Positions 53,854 through 61,929 of a stretch of DNA of 64,000 bases are shown in pieces. The stretch spans positions 114,716-178,715 of the forward strand of contig NZ_JABAIT010000007.1 in NCBI RefSeq assembly GCF_012843265.1. The letters run 5' to 3'. Every line of letters begins with the position of its first letter. The first letter of the stretch is position 1. The DNA comes from Bacillus sp. DNRA2 (GTDB taxonomy: Bacteria; Bacillota; Bacilli; Bacillales; Cytobacillaceae). The notes beneath the pieces are model-generated. The model had not been told where the DNA came from, ran no database searches, and saw nothing but the letters and a program-made list of their open reading frames with translations. The translations under genes were made by a program, and so were the position numbers.

Positions 53854-54543
53854 AAATATTTCATCTAATAATTCTTCAGTGTCAAATACCATATCTCCTG
53901 CGTCATTTACTTCGATTAAGCCTTCTTTTTTCATTTTTGTAAGCGTTCGGCTTACGGTTTCTCTTGTTGTTCCAATCATATTGGCTAAATCTTTATTGGT
54001 AAATTCCGATCTGAGCAAGACTTTACCATCATCAAGTGATGAGCCGTGTTTCTCTGAAAGGCGAATCAATAATTTTATGATTTGTTCGTAAGTATTGTTT
54101 AAAATTTGTTCTTCAAGTCGGTCCTGAAGATCGATGATTTTTTCTGCAAGAACATTAAAAACTTTAATACATAAATAAGGATTTTCGATTAAAACCTTTT
54201 CAAATTGATCAATGGGAACAACAACCAGTTTGGCACTTTCCATAATTTCAGCAAAAGCCGGGTACTCACCTTTACGAAAAAAACCAACATGTGGAAACAT
54301 GTCACCAGCTTTAATGATGTTGACGATCTGTTCACGACCACTTGAATCACTTTTATAGATTTTTACTTTACCTTCGCAAATAAAATAAACATTGGTAATC
54401 GGATCACCCTGTAAAAAGACATGATTGTTTTTCTTTAGTTCTCTGGAAATTGAAATGTCAACTATTTTAGAAATCTCCTGCTCATCTAGTTCGCGAAACA
54501 GGGAAAAATGGGATAATACCTTTTTGATTTGTTCTTTTCTCAT
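53851..54543 (-). CDS. Crp/Fnr family transcriptional regulator
   Basis: A 230-residue regulator. The N-terminal cyclic-nucleotide-like barrel (HVFLQGDPITNVYFICEGKV, 41-60), a long dimerisation helix (about 125-155) and a C-terminal winged helix (FTNKDLANMIGTTRETVSRT, 181-200) are present. The recognition helix carries RETVSR, the E-x-x-S-R type that reads TGTGA half-sites. It has only two cysteines (56 and 125), so the Fe-S cluster of true B. subtilis Fnr is not supported and the signal is unknown. It lies next to hcp, whose promoter has a perfect TGTGA-N6-TCACA box, suggesting it is the hcp activator. Confidence 0.9.
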   Translation of the reverse strand: MRKEQIKKVLSHFSLFRELDEQEISKIVDISISRELKKNNHVFLQGDPITNVYFICEGKVKIYKSDSSGREQIVNIIKAGDMFPHVGFFRKGEYPAFAEIMESAKLVVVPIDQFEKVLIENPYLCIKVFNVLAEKIIDLQDRLEEQILNNTYEQIIKLLIRLSEKHGSSLDDGKVLLRSEFTNKDLANMIGTTRETVSRTLTKMKKEGLIEVNDAGDMVFDTEELLDEIF

Positions 54544-54747
54544 CGTAGCACCTCTATAAATGATAGCCTTATCTTTTATTATTGTAACAAATAAATGTTA
54601 GAAGTCATCTAATTCCACTGAAAATTATTCTGACAAAATTTTATTCTGGGTTTCTGTGACCTGTGAAAACTGGTAACGGAAAATTTAGGATTCAGTCTTT
54701 TTTTACGAACGCTTATTCGGTAAAATAGAATCAATGAGGTGAGCGCG

Positions 54748-57027
54748 TTGAAGGTAAGAAAAAGTTTACAGGAAATCATCAAGCTGTTTAATGAGGATAA
54801 TCAGACAAAACAGTGTATTGAATATTGGCACACAATTGAAGAAAAACAGGCGGTCACCGAGCCGCTGCCTAACGACCTTCATCCAAAGCTAGCCATGGCA
54901 CTAAAAATGAGGGGAATAGGGCGATTATATACCCACCAAAGCTCAGCATATGCGGCTGTTTCTAAAGAGAAGAGTATTGTTGCAGTAACTCCTACAGCTT
55001 CAGGAAAAACACTTTGCTATAACTTACCAGTACTACAAGAGCTACTTAATCATTCAAGTTCAAGAGCTCTCTATATGTTTCCGACCAAAGCGCTAGCGCA
55101 GGATCAAAAAAGTGAGCTAAACGAGCTAATTCAAGAAGGAGAGCTCGACCTTAATTGTTTTACGTATGATGGTGACACAGCCGCGAATATACGTCAGAAG
55201 GTTCGTCGTTCAGGTCATATTGTGATTACCAATCCCGATATGCTCCATTCAGCTATTTTGCCACATCACACAAAGTGGGTGTCATTGTTTGAGAACTTAA
55301 AGTATGTCGTAATCGATGAACTTCATATTTATCGAGGCGTGTTTGGAAGTCACGTTGCCAATGTAATCCGTCGCCTGAAAAGAATTTGTCAATACTACGG
55401 TAGCAATCCCGTGTTTATTTGTACATCGGCAACCATTGCTAATCCACTCGAATTAGCGGAACGTTTAACAGAAACCCCAATGACTTTAATAGATAATAAT
55501 GGTGCTCCTAGCGGAAGAAAGCACTTCCTTTTTTATAATCCGCCAATTGTTAATAAACCATTAAACATTCGCCGGAGTGCAACACTCGAAGCGAAACGAC
55601 TCGCCGGTGAACTGTTGAAAAATAAAATTCAGACGATTGTCTTTGCCCGAAGCAGAGTCAGAGTAGAAATTTTATTAACATATTTAAAAGAATTAGTGAA
55701 ATATCAATTAGGACCAAAATCAATTCGGGGCTATCGAGGTGGTTATTTGCCAACGGAACGCCGTGAAATTGAAAAAGGTCTGCGTTCTGGTGAAATATAT
55801 GGTGTGGTCAGCACGAATGCCCTTGAGCTAGGAGTTGATATTGGACAGCTTCAGGTTTGTGTGATGACAGGATATCCTGGATCGATTGCAAGCGCTTGGC
55901 AGCAGGCAGGACGCGCAGGCCGTCGTCATGATGAATCACTAGTCATTTTAGTGGCGAGCTCCAGTCCGCTTGATCAATATGTCATCGGGCATCCGGATTA
56001 TTTTTTTAAGCGTAGTCCAGAGACTGCCAGAATAAATCCCGACAATTTGATTATTTTAATCGACCATATGAAGTGTGCGGCTTTTGAACTTCCGTTTAAA
56101 CAAGGCGACCGTTTTGGAAGCGTCGAGACCGAAGAATTACTAGAATACTTAACGGAGGAACGGGTTCTTTTTCAAAATGGTGATAAATGGTATTGGATGA
56201 ATGATTCTTTTCCTGCCCATAATATAAGCCTTCGATCAGCTTCGCAAGAAAATATTGTGATTATTGATCAATCTGAAACAGGGAGGGCTAGAGTGATTGG
56301 GGAAATGGATCGATTTTCGGCAATGACGCTACTCCATGAAGAAGCAATATACTTACATCAAGGTGTTCAATACCAGGTAGAAATACTTGATTGGGATGAA
56401 AAGAAAGCCTTTGTACGCGAGGTCGAAGTGGATTATTTCACTGATGCCAATCTTGCTGTCGAACTTAAGGTACTCGAAGTCGATAGACAGCGTTCGGGAG
56501 GATTATGGGAAATAGGTTTTGGAGATGTAAGTGTCAGGGCAATGGCAACAATTTTTAAAAAGATTAAATTTGAAACCCATGAAAATATTGGTTCTGGCCC
56601 GATTCATTTACCTGAAGAGGAGCTCCATACAAGCTCAGCATGGATTTCTTTGCAAAAGGAACTACACGAGTTGAGTGAGGACAGACTTGAGCAAGGCTTA
56701 ATCGGGACAGCACATGCACTAAGTTCAATCGTACCTTTATTTGTTATGTGTGATCCACAGGATATTCACGTGGTCCCTCAGGTGAAGGCAGCCCATAATG
56801 AAAAACCAACCATCTTTTTTTATGACCGTTATCCTGGTGGAATTGGCTTAAGTGAAAAAATTTATAGTGGTATCGAATTTGTGCTGACAGAGACAAACAG
56901 AATGATTGAACACTGTCAATGTGAGCATGGTTGCCCCTCATGCATTGGGACTGACACGCAAAACCCATTTGCGAAGAAAGATGTCCTGAAAATATTACAA
57001 TTATTTTTAGCACAAGCAAATTTCTAG
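54748..57027 (+). CDS. mrfA: DEAD/DEAH-box helicase MrfA (YprA)
   Basis: A 759-residue SF2 helicase. Walker A TPTASGKT, the DELH box in VVIDELHIYRG, CTSATI and motif VI QAGRAGRR are in order. A C-terminal DUF1998 region has a zinc-type cysteine cluster, CQCEHGCPSCIG. In B. subtilis MrfA with MrfB forms a mitomycin-C-specific excision repair pathway. TTG 54748 lies five bases after GAGGTGA; a GTG at 54739 overlaps that site. mrfB follows within 16 bases. Confidence 0.93.
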   Translation: MKVRKSLQEIIKLFNEDNQTKQCIEYWHTIEEKQAVTEPLPNDLHPKLAMALKMRGIGRLYTHQSSAYAAVSKEKSIVAVTPTASGKTLCYNLPVLQELLNHSSSRALYMFPTKALAQDQKSELNELIQEGELDLNCFTYDGDTAANIRQKVRRSGHIVITNPDMLHSAILPHHTKWVSLFENLKYVVIDELHIYRGVFGSHVANVIRRLKRICQYYGSNPVFICTSATIANPLELAERLTETPMTLIDNNGAPSGRKHFLFYNPPIVNKPLNIRRSATLEAKRLAGELLKNKIQTIVFARSRVRVEILLTYLKELVKYQLGPKSIRGYRGGYLPTERREIEKGLRSGEIYGVVSTNALELGVDIGQLQVCVMTGYPGSIASAWQQAGRAGRRHDESLVILVASSSPLDQYVIGHPDYFFKRSPETARINPDNLIILIDHMKCAAFELPFKQGDRFGSVETEELLEYLTEERVLFQNGDKWYWMNDSFPAHNISLRSASQENIVIIDQSETGRARVIGEMDRFSAMTLLHEEAIYLHQGVQYQVEILDWDEKKAFVREVEVDYFTDANLAVELKVLEVDRQRSGGLWEIGFGDVSVRAMATIFKKIKFETHENIGSGPIHLPEEELHTSSAWISLQKELHELSEDRLEQGLIGTAHALSSIVPLFVMCDPQDIHVVPQVKAAHNEKPTIFFYDRYPGGIGLSEKIYSGIEFVLTETNRMIEHCQCEHGCPSCIGTDTQNPFAKKDVLKILQLFLAQANF

Positions 57028-57042
57028 GAGGTAGGTGCGCAA

Positions 57043-58293
57043 ATGTCATTAAAGAAGAAATTAAATCGTTTAAAACCGCACCTAGCTAGTTCGGAAAATA
57101 CTAATGAGAATTTAAAGCACGAAAGAATCATTGTAGACGATAAGATTCCTTATTTGAACGAATGGACAAATGCTGGCGTAAAGCCCTATTATTTTGATGA
57201 AAACTATTGTTTAATACGGGAGGTTAACTATCCGTTAACATATCAACATGGTAAATATAGCTTTGGTGACTTCATTACTGCGGTACAGGCATGGAATCAG
57301 ACCGAAATCGAGCACCCACTATCCGCTTCCGGTCATCGCCCGAATGAGTTGTTTTTCTTTGATACCGAAACAACAGGTTTAGGTGGAGGCGTAGGAAATA
57401 CGATCTTTTTACTTGGTCACGCAAGGATAAACGGTGAGCAAGTTACGCTCAAACAGCATATACTTCCACACCCAGGTGCAGAGATTCCCTTGTATCAAAG
57501 TTTTCTAGAAAGCATTAATTACAAAACACTAGTAACTTATAATGGCAAAGCATTCGATTGGCCACAGGTTAAAACCCGTCACACATTAATTCGTGACCAT
57601 GTCCCGAAGCTACCAGCATTTGGACATTTTGATCTCTTTCATGCCGCACGACGGATGTACAAGCATAAGTTAGATAAATTGAAGTTGTCCGTTGTTGAAA
57701 AAGAGGTGCTAGGGTTTGAGAGAAAGGATGATATCCCTGGATTTTTAGCACCGATTATTTATTTTGACTTTATCGAACGAAAAAATCCTGAAGGTCTGCT
57801 AGGTGTCATGAAGCATAATGAAATGGATATACTGTCATTAATTAGCTTATATGTTCACCTCACCTTCCAATTGCTTCGTATTGATAAGCAGCAAACAACC
57901 AAGGAGACGTTTGAAGTCGGTCGGTGGTATGCTGCTTTAGGTCAGTTCGAACAGGCTAAGCAGGCGTTTAGCGATATCATATCGGATGAAGTAGACATCG
58001 ATTATCCTGCAATGAATGCTTTGGCGTTTGAATATAAACGGGAGCGGGACTGGCATTCGGCTTGCGAGTTGTGGAAAAAAGTTGCCGAGGCTTGCGAACC
58101 TCTCTTACAAGTGGAGGCATGTGTGGAGTTGGCTAAAATATATGAGCACCGCCTTAAGGATATTGAAATGGCATACAATTATTGTGAGAAGGCTAAGAAG
58201 TCATGTGCTAATATAAGTGATTTGAAGAAATCGGAAAAATTCTCTGCCGATATCGAAAAGCGTTTGCATAGAATATCGATAAAATTAGCCTAG
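57043..58293 (+). CDS. mrfB: Exonuclease MrfB (YprB), mitomycin repair
   Basis: A 416-residue protein. The RNase H-like DnaQ-type exonuclease domain starts near residue 104 with FFDTETTGLGGGVGNTIFLL (D-x-E), has LVTYNGKAFDWPQ and ends with KHNEMDILSL. The C-terminal 130 residues look like TPR helices (FEVGRWYAALGQFEQAKQAF). With MrfA it removes mitomycin adducts in B. subtilis. ATG 57043 follows TAGGAGGTAGG. The operon with mrfA is conserved. Confidence 0.92.
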   Translation: MSLKKKLNRLKPHLASSENTNENLKHERIIVDDKIPYLNEWTNAGVKPYYFDENYCLIREVNYPLTYQHGKYSFGDFITAVQAWNQTEIEHPLSASGHRPNELFFFDTETTGLGGGVGNTIFLLGHARINGEQVTLKQHILPHPGAEIPLYQSFLESINYKTLVTYNGKAFDWPQVKTRHTLIRDHVPKLPAFGHFDLFHAARRMYKHKLDKLKLSVVEKEVLGFERKDDIPGFLAPIIYFDFIERKNPEGLLGVMKHNEMDILSLISLYVHLTFQLLRIDKQQTTKETFEVGRWYAALGQFEQAKQAFSDIISDEVDIDYPAMNALAFEYKRERDWHSACELWKKVAEACEPLLQVEACVELAKIYEHRLKDIEMAYNYCEKAKKSCANISDLKKSEKFSADIEKRLHRISIKLA

Positions 58294-58456
58294 TCGACGT
58301 TTTTGGAGGTCTGCATACCACAAAATACTTGTAACAAAATATTCACAAATACATGGCGATAAAACAGATATTCTATATTGAAACAAAGCAGTATGCGGGG
58401 TAAAATTGTAACTTGTATGGAATAAATCCATTTAAATTTTATCTGGAGCTGGTAAA

Positions 58457-58552
58457 GTGTATAAAGCAATACTGTTTTTGTTTTTTGTTGTAGTTTGTTT
58501 AACGGCCATTTTATTTACAAGTCTGAAAGATAGTTTTTATACGATGCTATAA
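58457..58552 (+). CDS. Possible 31-residue membrane peptide
   Basis: A short ORF with GTG start 58457, seven to eight bases after CTGGAGC, and stop TAA 58550-58552. The peptide is MYKAILFLFFVVVCLTAILF followed by TSLKDSFYTML: a basic N-terminus, one membrane segment and a short polar tail. Small membrane peptides of this size are common in sporulating Bacillus. No homologue is recognised. It occupies the otherwise empty 437-base gap between mrfB and cotD. Confidence 0.4.
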   Translation: MYKAILFLFFVVVCLTAILFTSLKDSFYTML

Positions 58553-58664
58553 ATCATTAAACATAACAGATAGGCTAAAATTTAGTTAGAATGACCAATA
58601 GTAATATGATCATTTTATCGTGCTTGCTTGCCTATTTCACAATAAATTAGGTATTTTCATTAGT

Positions 58665-58692
58665 ACAAGATTCCCTCCTGCAACATAGGCTA
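58665..58692 (+). promoter_or_regulatory. Sigma-K promoter of cotD
   Basis: AC at 58665-58666, 17-base spacer, CATAGGCTA at 58684-58692, an exact match to the -10 CATANNNTA. It lies 38 bases before the cotD start. Confidence 0.72.
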
Positions 58693-58730
58693 TTAATGTA
58701 AAGATAGTCAAAGAGAAAGGAGGATCTCGT

Positions 58731-59021
58731 ATGCATCCTATGAATTGTAATTGTCCAACTTGTGTGCTGCCAGCAATTGTACACCCAACAAAATGCTGTG
58801 TAAACCACACATGTCATAATTATGTGGTACCTCATATTCATCCACAACACACTACTACTGTAAATCATGAGTTTTTTGCACATCAACACTATTTTCCGCA
58901 AACTCAATCAGTAGTAAATGAAGTGTCACATCAACATTTCAATGCTGGTCCTGGACCAATCCCTGGAGGATTTCCTGGAGGATTCCCAGGTGGTCCTGTA
59001 CCTCGACCTTTTTGGAGATAA
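58731..59021 (+). CDS. cotD: Spore coat protein CotD
   Basis: A 96-residue inner-coat protein rich in His and Cys. It starts MHPMNCNCPTCVLPAIVHPT and has HTCHNYVVPHIHPQHTTTVN, both typical of CotD. A Gly/Pro-rich tail (GGFPGG repeats) ends it. ATG 58731 follows AAAGGAGGAT. The perfect sigma-K -10 upstream fits late mother-cell expression. Confidence 0.92.
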   Translation: MHPMNCNCPTCVLPAIVHPTKCCVNHTCHNYVVPHIHPQHTTTVNHEFFAHQHYFPQTQSVVNEVSHQHFNAGPGPIPGGFPGGFPGGPVPRPFWR

Positions 59022-59033
59022 TTAATTGTTGAA

Positions 59034-59070
59034 AAACAAGGGCTTCTTAACCTGAAGCCCTTGTTTGTTT
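59034..59070 (+). terminator. Intrinsic terminator after cotD
   Basis: AAACAAGGGCTTC (59034-59046) pairs with GAAGCCCTTGTTT (59054-59066), followed by TTT. Confidence 0.92.
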
Positions 59071-59155
59071 GTGGTTTCTAGCCTAAAATAAAAGAAATAT
59101 TAATACATTAAACGTACATACAATCAAAAATGATGAAAAAGAGGTTATCGAACCA

Positions 59156-59710
59156 TTGGCGAAAGTAGTTGCGGTATCTGGTTATAAACCCTTTGAGCTT
59201 GGCATTTTTCAGAACAACCATCCATCCGTTAGTTACATAAAGCTAGCGCTAAAGAAAGAGCTCGAGCTGCTTCTAGATGAAGGTTTAGAGTGGGTCATTA
59301 TAAGTGGTCAGCTTGGAACAGAGCTATGGGCAGCGGAGGTCGTTTTTGATTTACAGTGTCAGCATCCAGAGCTTAAACTTGGCTTGATTACGCCCTTCTT
59401 AAACCAAGAGGAAAACTGGAATGAGCAAAATAAGGAATTATATGAATCAGTGTTAATTGGAGCCGATTTTGTCGACTCCATTACAAAAAAGAAGTATGAA
59501 GGTCCTTGGCAATTTCGCTTGAAGAATCAGTTTTTTATTGAAAAAAGTGATGCCTTAATTTTATTTTATGATCAGGAAAAGGAAGGCGGGCCGAAATATC
59601 TATTTGAAGCAGCCCAAAAATTTAAAGAAAACCATTTCTATGATTTAAGAGTATTTGGCTTTTATGATCTCCAACTTTTGGTAGAGGAATCACAGCCTGA
59701 TCAATATTAA
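59156..59710 (+). CDS. ypsA: YpsA, SLOG-family protein (DUF1273)
   Basis: A 184-residue single-domain protein of the SLOG/LOG-like nucleotide-binding superfamily. It starts [15 protein letters not shown] and has the [19 protein letters not shown] glycine-containing loop and [14 protein letters not shown]. YpsA has been linked to cell division in B. subtilis and Staphylococcus aureus. The start TTG 59156 is rather far (about 12 bases) from GAGG; no better start exists near the conserved N-terminus. It precedes gpsB as in B. subtilis. Confidence 0.9.
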   Translation: MAKVVAVSGYKPFELGIFQNNHPSVSYIKLALKKELELLLDEGLEWVIISGQLGTELWAAEVVFDLQCQHPELKLGLITPFLNQEENWNEQNKELYESVLIGADFVDSITKKKYEGPWQFRLKNQFFIEKSDALILFYDQEKEGGPKYLFEAAQKFKENHFYDLRVFGFYDLQLLVEESQPDQY

Positions 59711-59723
59711 TTATGAAAGCAAA

Positions 59724-59757
59724 TTGACAAAAGTGTACATTTTTGGAACAATATAAT
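59724..59757 (+). promoter_or_regulatory. Candidate sigma-A promoter of gpsB
   Basis: TTGACA at 59724-59729. The perfect TATAAT (59752-59757) is 22 bases away, too far; ACAATA (59748-59753) gives an 18-base spacer. Confidence 0.45.
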
Positions 59758-59788
59758 GTGATGATAGGGGATACTTGAGGTGAATGAA

Positions 59789-60094
59789 TTGTCTGATAAA
59801 TTTAAATTAACTGCGAAGGATATTTTAGAAAAAGAATTTAAATCGTCAATGCGTGGCTATAAACAAGAAGATGTAGATAAATTTTTAGATCTCATCATAA
59901 AAGATTATGAAGCATTTCATCAGGAAATTGATGAATTGCAGCAGGAAATAATCAAGCTTAAAAAGCAATTAGATGAATCAACTCGTCGTCAAAATACTCA
60001 ACCTCAAGCAGCGGTTGGGACAACAAATTTTGACATTTTAAAGCGTTTATCTAATCTAGAAAAACATGTTTTTGGCAGCAAGCTTTACGATTAA
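59789..60094 (+). CDS. gpsB: Cell division protein GpsB
   Basis: A 101-residue DivIVA-like protein. The N-terminal membrane-binding and coiled-coil domain has [20 protein letters not shown] and [20 protein letters not shown]. The C-terminal trimerisation helix ends [13 protein letters not shown]. GpsB links division and elongation by binding PBP tails; PonA in this window has a matching tail. TTG 59789 lies five bases after GAGGTGA; the GTG at 59780 is within that site. Confidence 0.95.
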   Translation: MSDKFKLTAKDILEKEFKSSMRGYKQEDVDKFLDLIIKDYEAFHQEIDELQQEIIKLKKQLDESTRRQNTQPQAAVGTTNFDILKRLSNLEKHVFGSKLYD

Positions 60095-60125
60095 ATAAAA
60101 CTTCCTGTTTTTCTTTTAAATACCA

Positions 60126-60154
60126 TTGCGATTCAAGACGATATTCCATATAAT
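60126..60154 (+). promoter_or_regulatory. Sigma-A promoter of rnpB
   Basis: TTGCGA (60126-60131), exactly 17 bases, TATAAT (60149-60154). The expected start near 60161 coincides with the 5' end of the RNA. Confidence 0.82.
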
Positions 60155-60162
60155 AAGCAATG

Positions 60163-60582
60163 TACTCTTTAATAGCGTTCGGGTAATCGCTGCAGGGAGC
60201 TTTGCAACCTGTAGAGGAAAGTCCATGCTCGCACGAGCTGAGATGCTCGTAGTGTTCGTGCCTAGCCAATAAATAAGCTAGGGCAGTTGAGGTAACTCGG
60301 CTGACGGCCGGAAAAATGCCTAAGTCTTTAATGATATGGCATGAGTACCTATAAAAGTGCCACAGTGACGTAGCCTCATCAGAAATGGTGAGGGTGGAAC
60401 GGGTAAACCCCACGAGCGAGAAACCCAAATAATGGTAGGGGCACCTTCTCTGAGGAATTCAACAAGGAGGAGGACAGATTGTTTACAATCTGTAGATAGA
60501 TGATTACCACCGGAGTACGAGACTTAGGTCGCTTGCAGTACGAAGGCACAAAACATGGCTTACAGAACGTTATTAAAGGCAT
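60163..60582 (+). ncRNA. rnpB: RNase P RNA, B-type (Bacillus class)
   Basis: The catalytic RNA that matures tRNA 5' ends. The ends pair as the P1 helix: CTTTAATAGCGTTC (60167-60180) with GAACGTTATTAAAG (60565-60578). Universally conserved parts are GAGGAAAGTCCATGCTCGC near 60215, GAGCGAGAAACCCAAAT near 60414, GGACAGATTG and, near the 3' end, GCTTACAGAACG. Length about 420 bases, close to B. subtilis (about 400). Position between gpsB and ypsC matches B. subtilis. Open frames on either strand across it are not genes. Confidence 0.97.
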
Positions 60583-60603
60583 TGTATGAGTGTAATGGAT
60601 GTT

Positions 60604-60630
60604 TGGCTCTCCTTTTTTGGAGAGCTTTTC
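60604..60630 (+). terminator. Intrinsic terminator after rnpB
   Basis: GGCTCTCC pairs with GGAGAGC around a T-rich loop, followed by TTTTCTT. Confidence 0.87.
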
Positions 60631-60680
60631 TTGTATATAATATATAATAGTAATGAATTCGGATAAAGTTAGGTGAAACC

Positions 60681-61820
60681 ATGAAAAAACTAGATTTAAT
60701 TGCAACATCAGCGATGGGTCTTGAGTCAATTGTTGCAAAAGAAGTCAGAGATTTAGGATACGAATGTACGGTCGAAAATGGCCGAATAGCCTTTAAGGGT
60801 GACGAGCTCGCGATTGCCCGCAGTAATCTTTGGCTAAGAACCGCTGATCGAATCAAAATTAAAGTTGGCGAGTTCCGCGCTACAAGTTTTGATGAATTGT
60901 TTGAAAAAACGAAAGCACTTCCGTGGGAGGACTTATTACCTGAGGATGCGGAATTCCCTGTTTCAGGAAAGTCAGTTAAGTCCAAGCTTTTTAGTGTATC
61001 GGATTGTCAAGCGATTGTAAAAAAAGCAATTGTTTCTCGGTTGCAAAAAGCTTACAAACGAACATCATGGCTCGAAGAAAATGGACCGACGTTTAAAATT
61101 GAGGTCGCCTTATTAAAGGATATTGCTACGATTACAATTGATACTAGTGGAGCTGGTCTACATAAACGAGGCTACCGAGTTGACCAGGGTGAAGCACCAT
61201 TGAAGGAAACACTAGCTGCTGCACTCGTATTACTTACCAACTGGAGTGCGGATAAGCCGTTCATTGATCCTTTCTGTGGTTCAGGAACAATCCCAATCGA
61301 GGCTGCCCTTATCGGTCAAAATATTGCACCAGGATTTAATCGTGAATTTATATCAGAACAATGGCCGTTTATCCCTGGAACGGTATGGGACCAGGCTAGA
61401 AATGAAGCAGAGGACTTGGCAAGATATGACCAGCCTCTTATGATTACGGGATCTGATATTGACCATCGAATGGTAAAAATCGCCGAAGAGAATGCATTTG
61501 AAGCGGGATTAGGCGATCTTATTTCGTTTAAACAGATGAGGGTTCAGGACCTAACTGTAAAACAAGATTATGGTGTAATTGTCGGGAATCCCCCATATGG
61601 TGAAAGACTTGGAGACAAGCCGGCAGTTGAAAAAATGTATCGGGAAATGGGGCAAGTATTCAGCGAGTTAGACACATGGTCGATTTATATTTTAACGTCT
61701 CATCCAGATTTCGAGACTTTATATGGTAGGCCAGCAACGAAAAAACGAAAGCTATTTAACGGATTTATCCGTACCGATTTATATCAGTACTGGGGTAAAC
61801 GGCCACCTCGTGTCCAATAA
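60681..61820 (+). CDS. ypsC: THUMP-domain class I RNA methyltransferase YpsC (RlmL-like)
   Basis: A 379-residue methyltransferase. The N-terminal THUMP domain binds RNA (MGLESIVAKEVRDLGYE, VENGRIAFKG). The catalytic domain has DPFCGSGTIPIEAALIG for SAM binding and the base-modifying motif NPPYGERLG, which indicates N-methylation of a purine. It resembles the N-terminal methyltransferase of E. coli RlmL, which makes m2G2445 of 23S rRNA; the target in this organism is inferred. ATG 60681 follows AAGTTAGGTGA. Confidence 0.9.
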   Translation: MKKLDLIATSAMGLESIVAKEVRDLGYECTVENGRIAFKGDELAIARSNLWLRTADRIKIKVGEFRATSFDELFEKTKALPWEDLLPEDAEFPVSGKSVKSKLFSVSDCQAIVKKAIVSRLQKAYKRTSWLEENGPTFKIEVALLKDIATITIDTSGAGLHKRGYRVDQGEAPLKETLAAALVLLTNWSADKPFIDPFCGSGTIPIEAALIGQNIAPGFNREFISEQWPFIPGTVWDQARNEAEDLARYDQPLMITGSDIDHRMVKIAEENAFEAGLGDLISFKQMRVQDLTVKQDYGVIVGNPPYGERLGDKPAVEKMYREMGQVFSELDTWSIYILTSHPDFETLYGRPATKKRKLFNGFIRTDLYQYWGKRPPRVQ

Positions 61821-61878
61821 AGGAATATTTCTCGGTTAGCAGAAAAAACTAATGTTATGATTTTTATAGAGAGATAAA

Positions 61879-61917
61879 ATAGGGACTAGCCCCGATTGTA
61901 GGGTAGCCCCTATTTTT
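61879..61917 (+). terminator. Intrinsic terminator after ypsC
   Basis: ATAGGG, CTA and CCC segments pair with GGG, TAG and CCCTAT (61901-61912) with small bulges; TTTTTAT follows. Confidence 0.7.
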
Positions 61918-61929
61918 ATGGAGGATATT

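Noticed and set aside
60051..60738. Minus-strand open frames across 60051-60738
   Set aside because: They overlap the RNase P RNA gene and its terminator, which explain the conservation.
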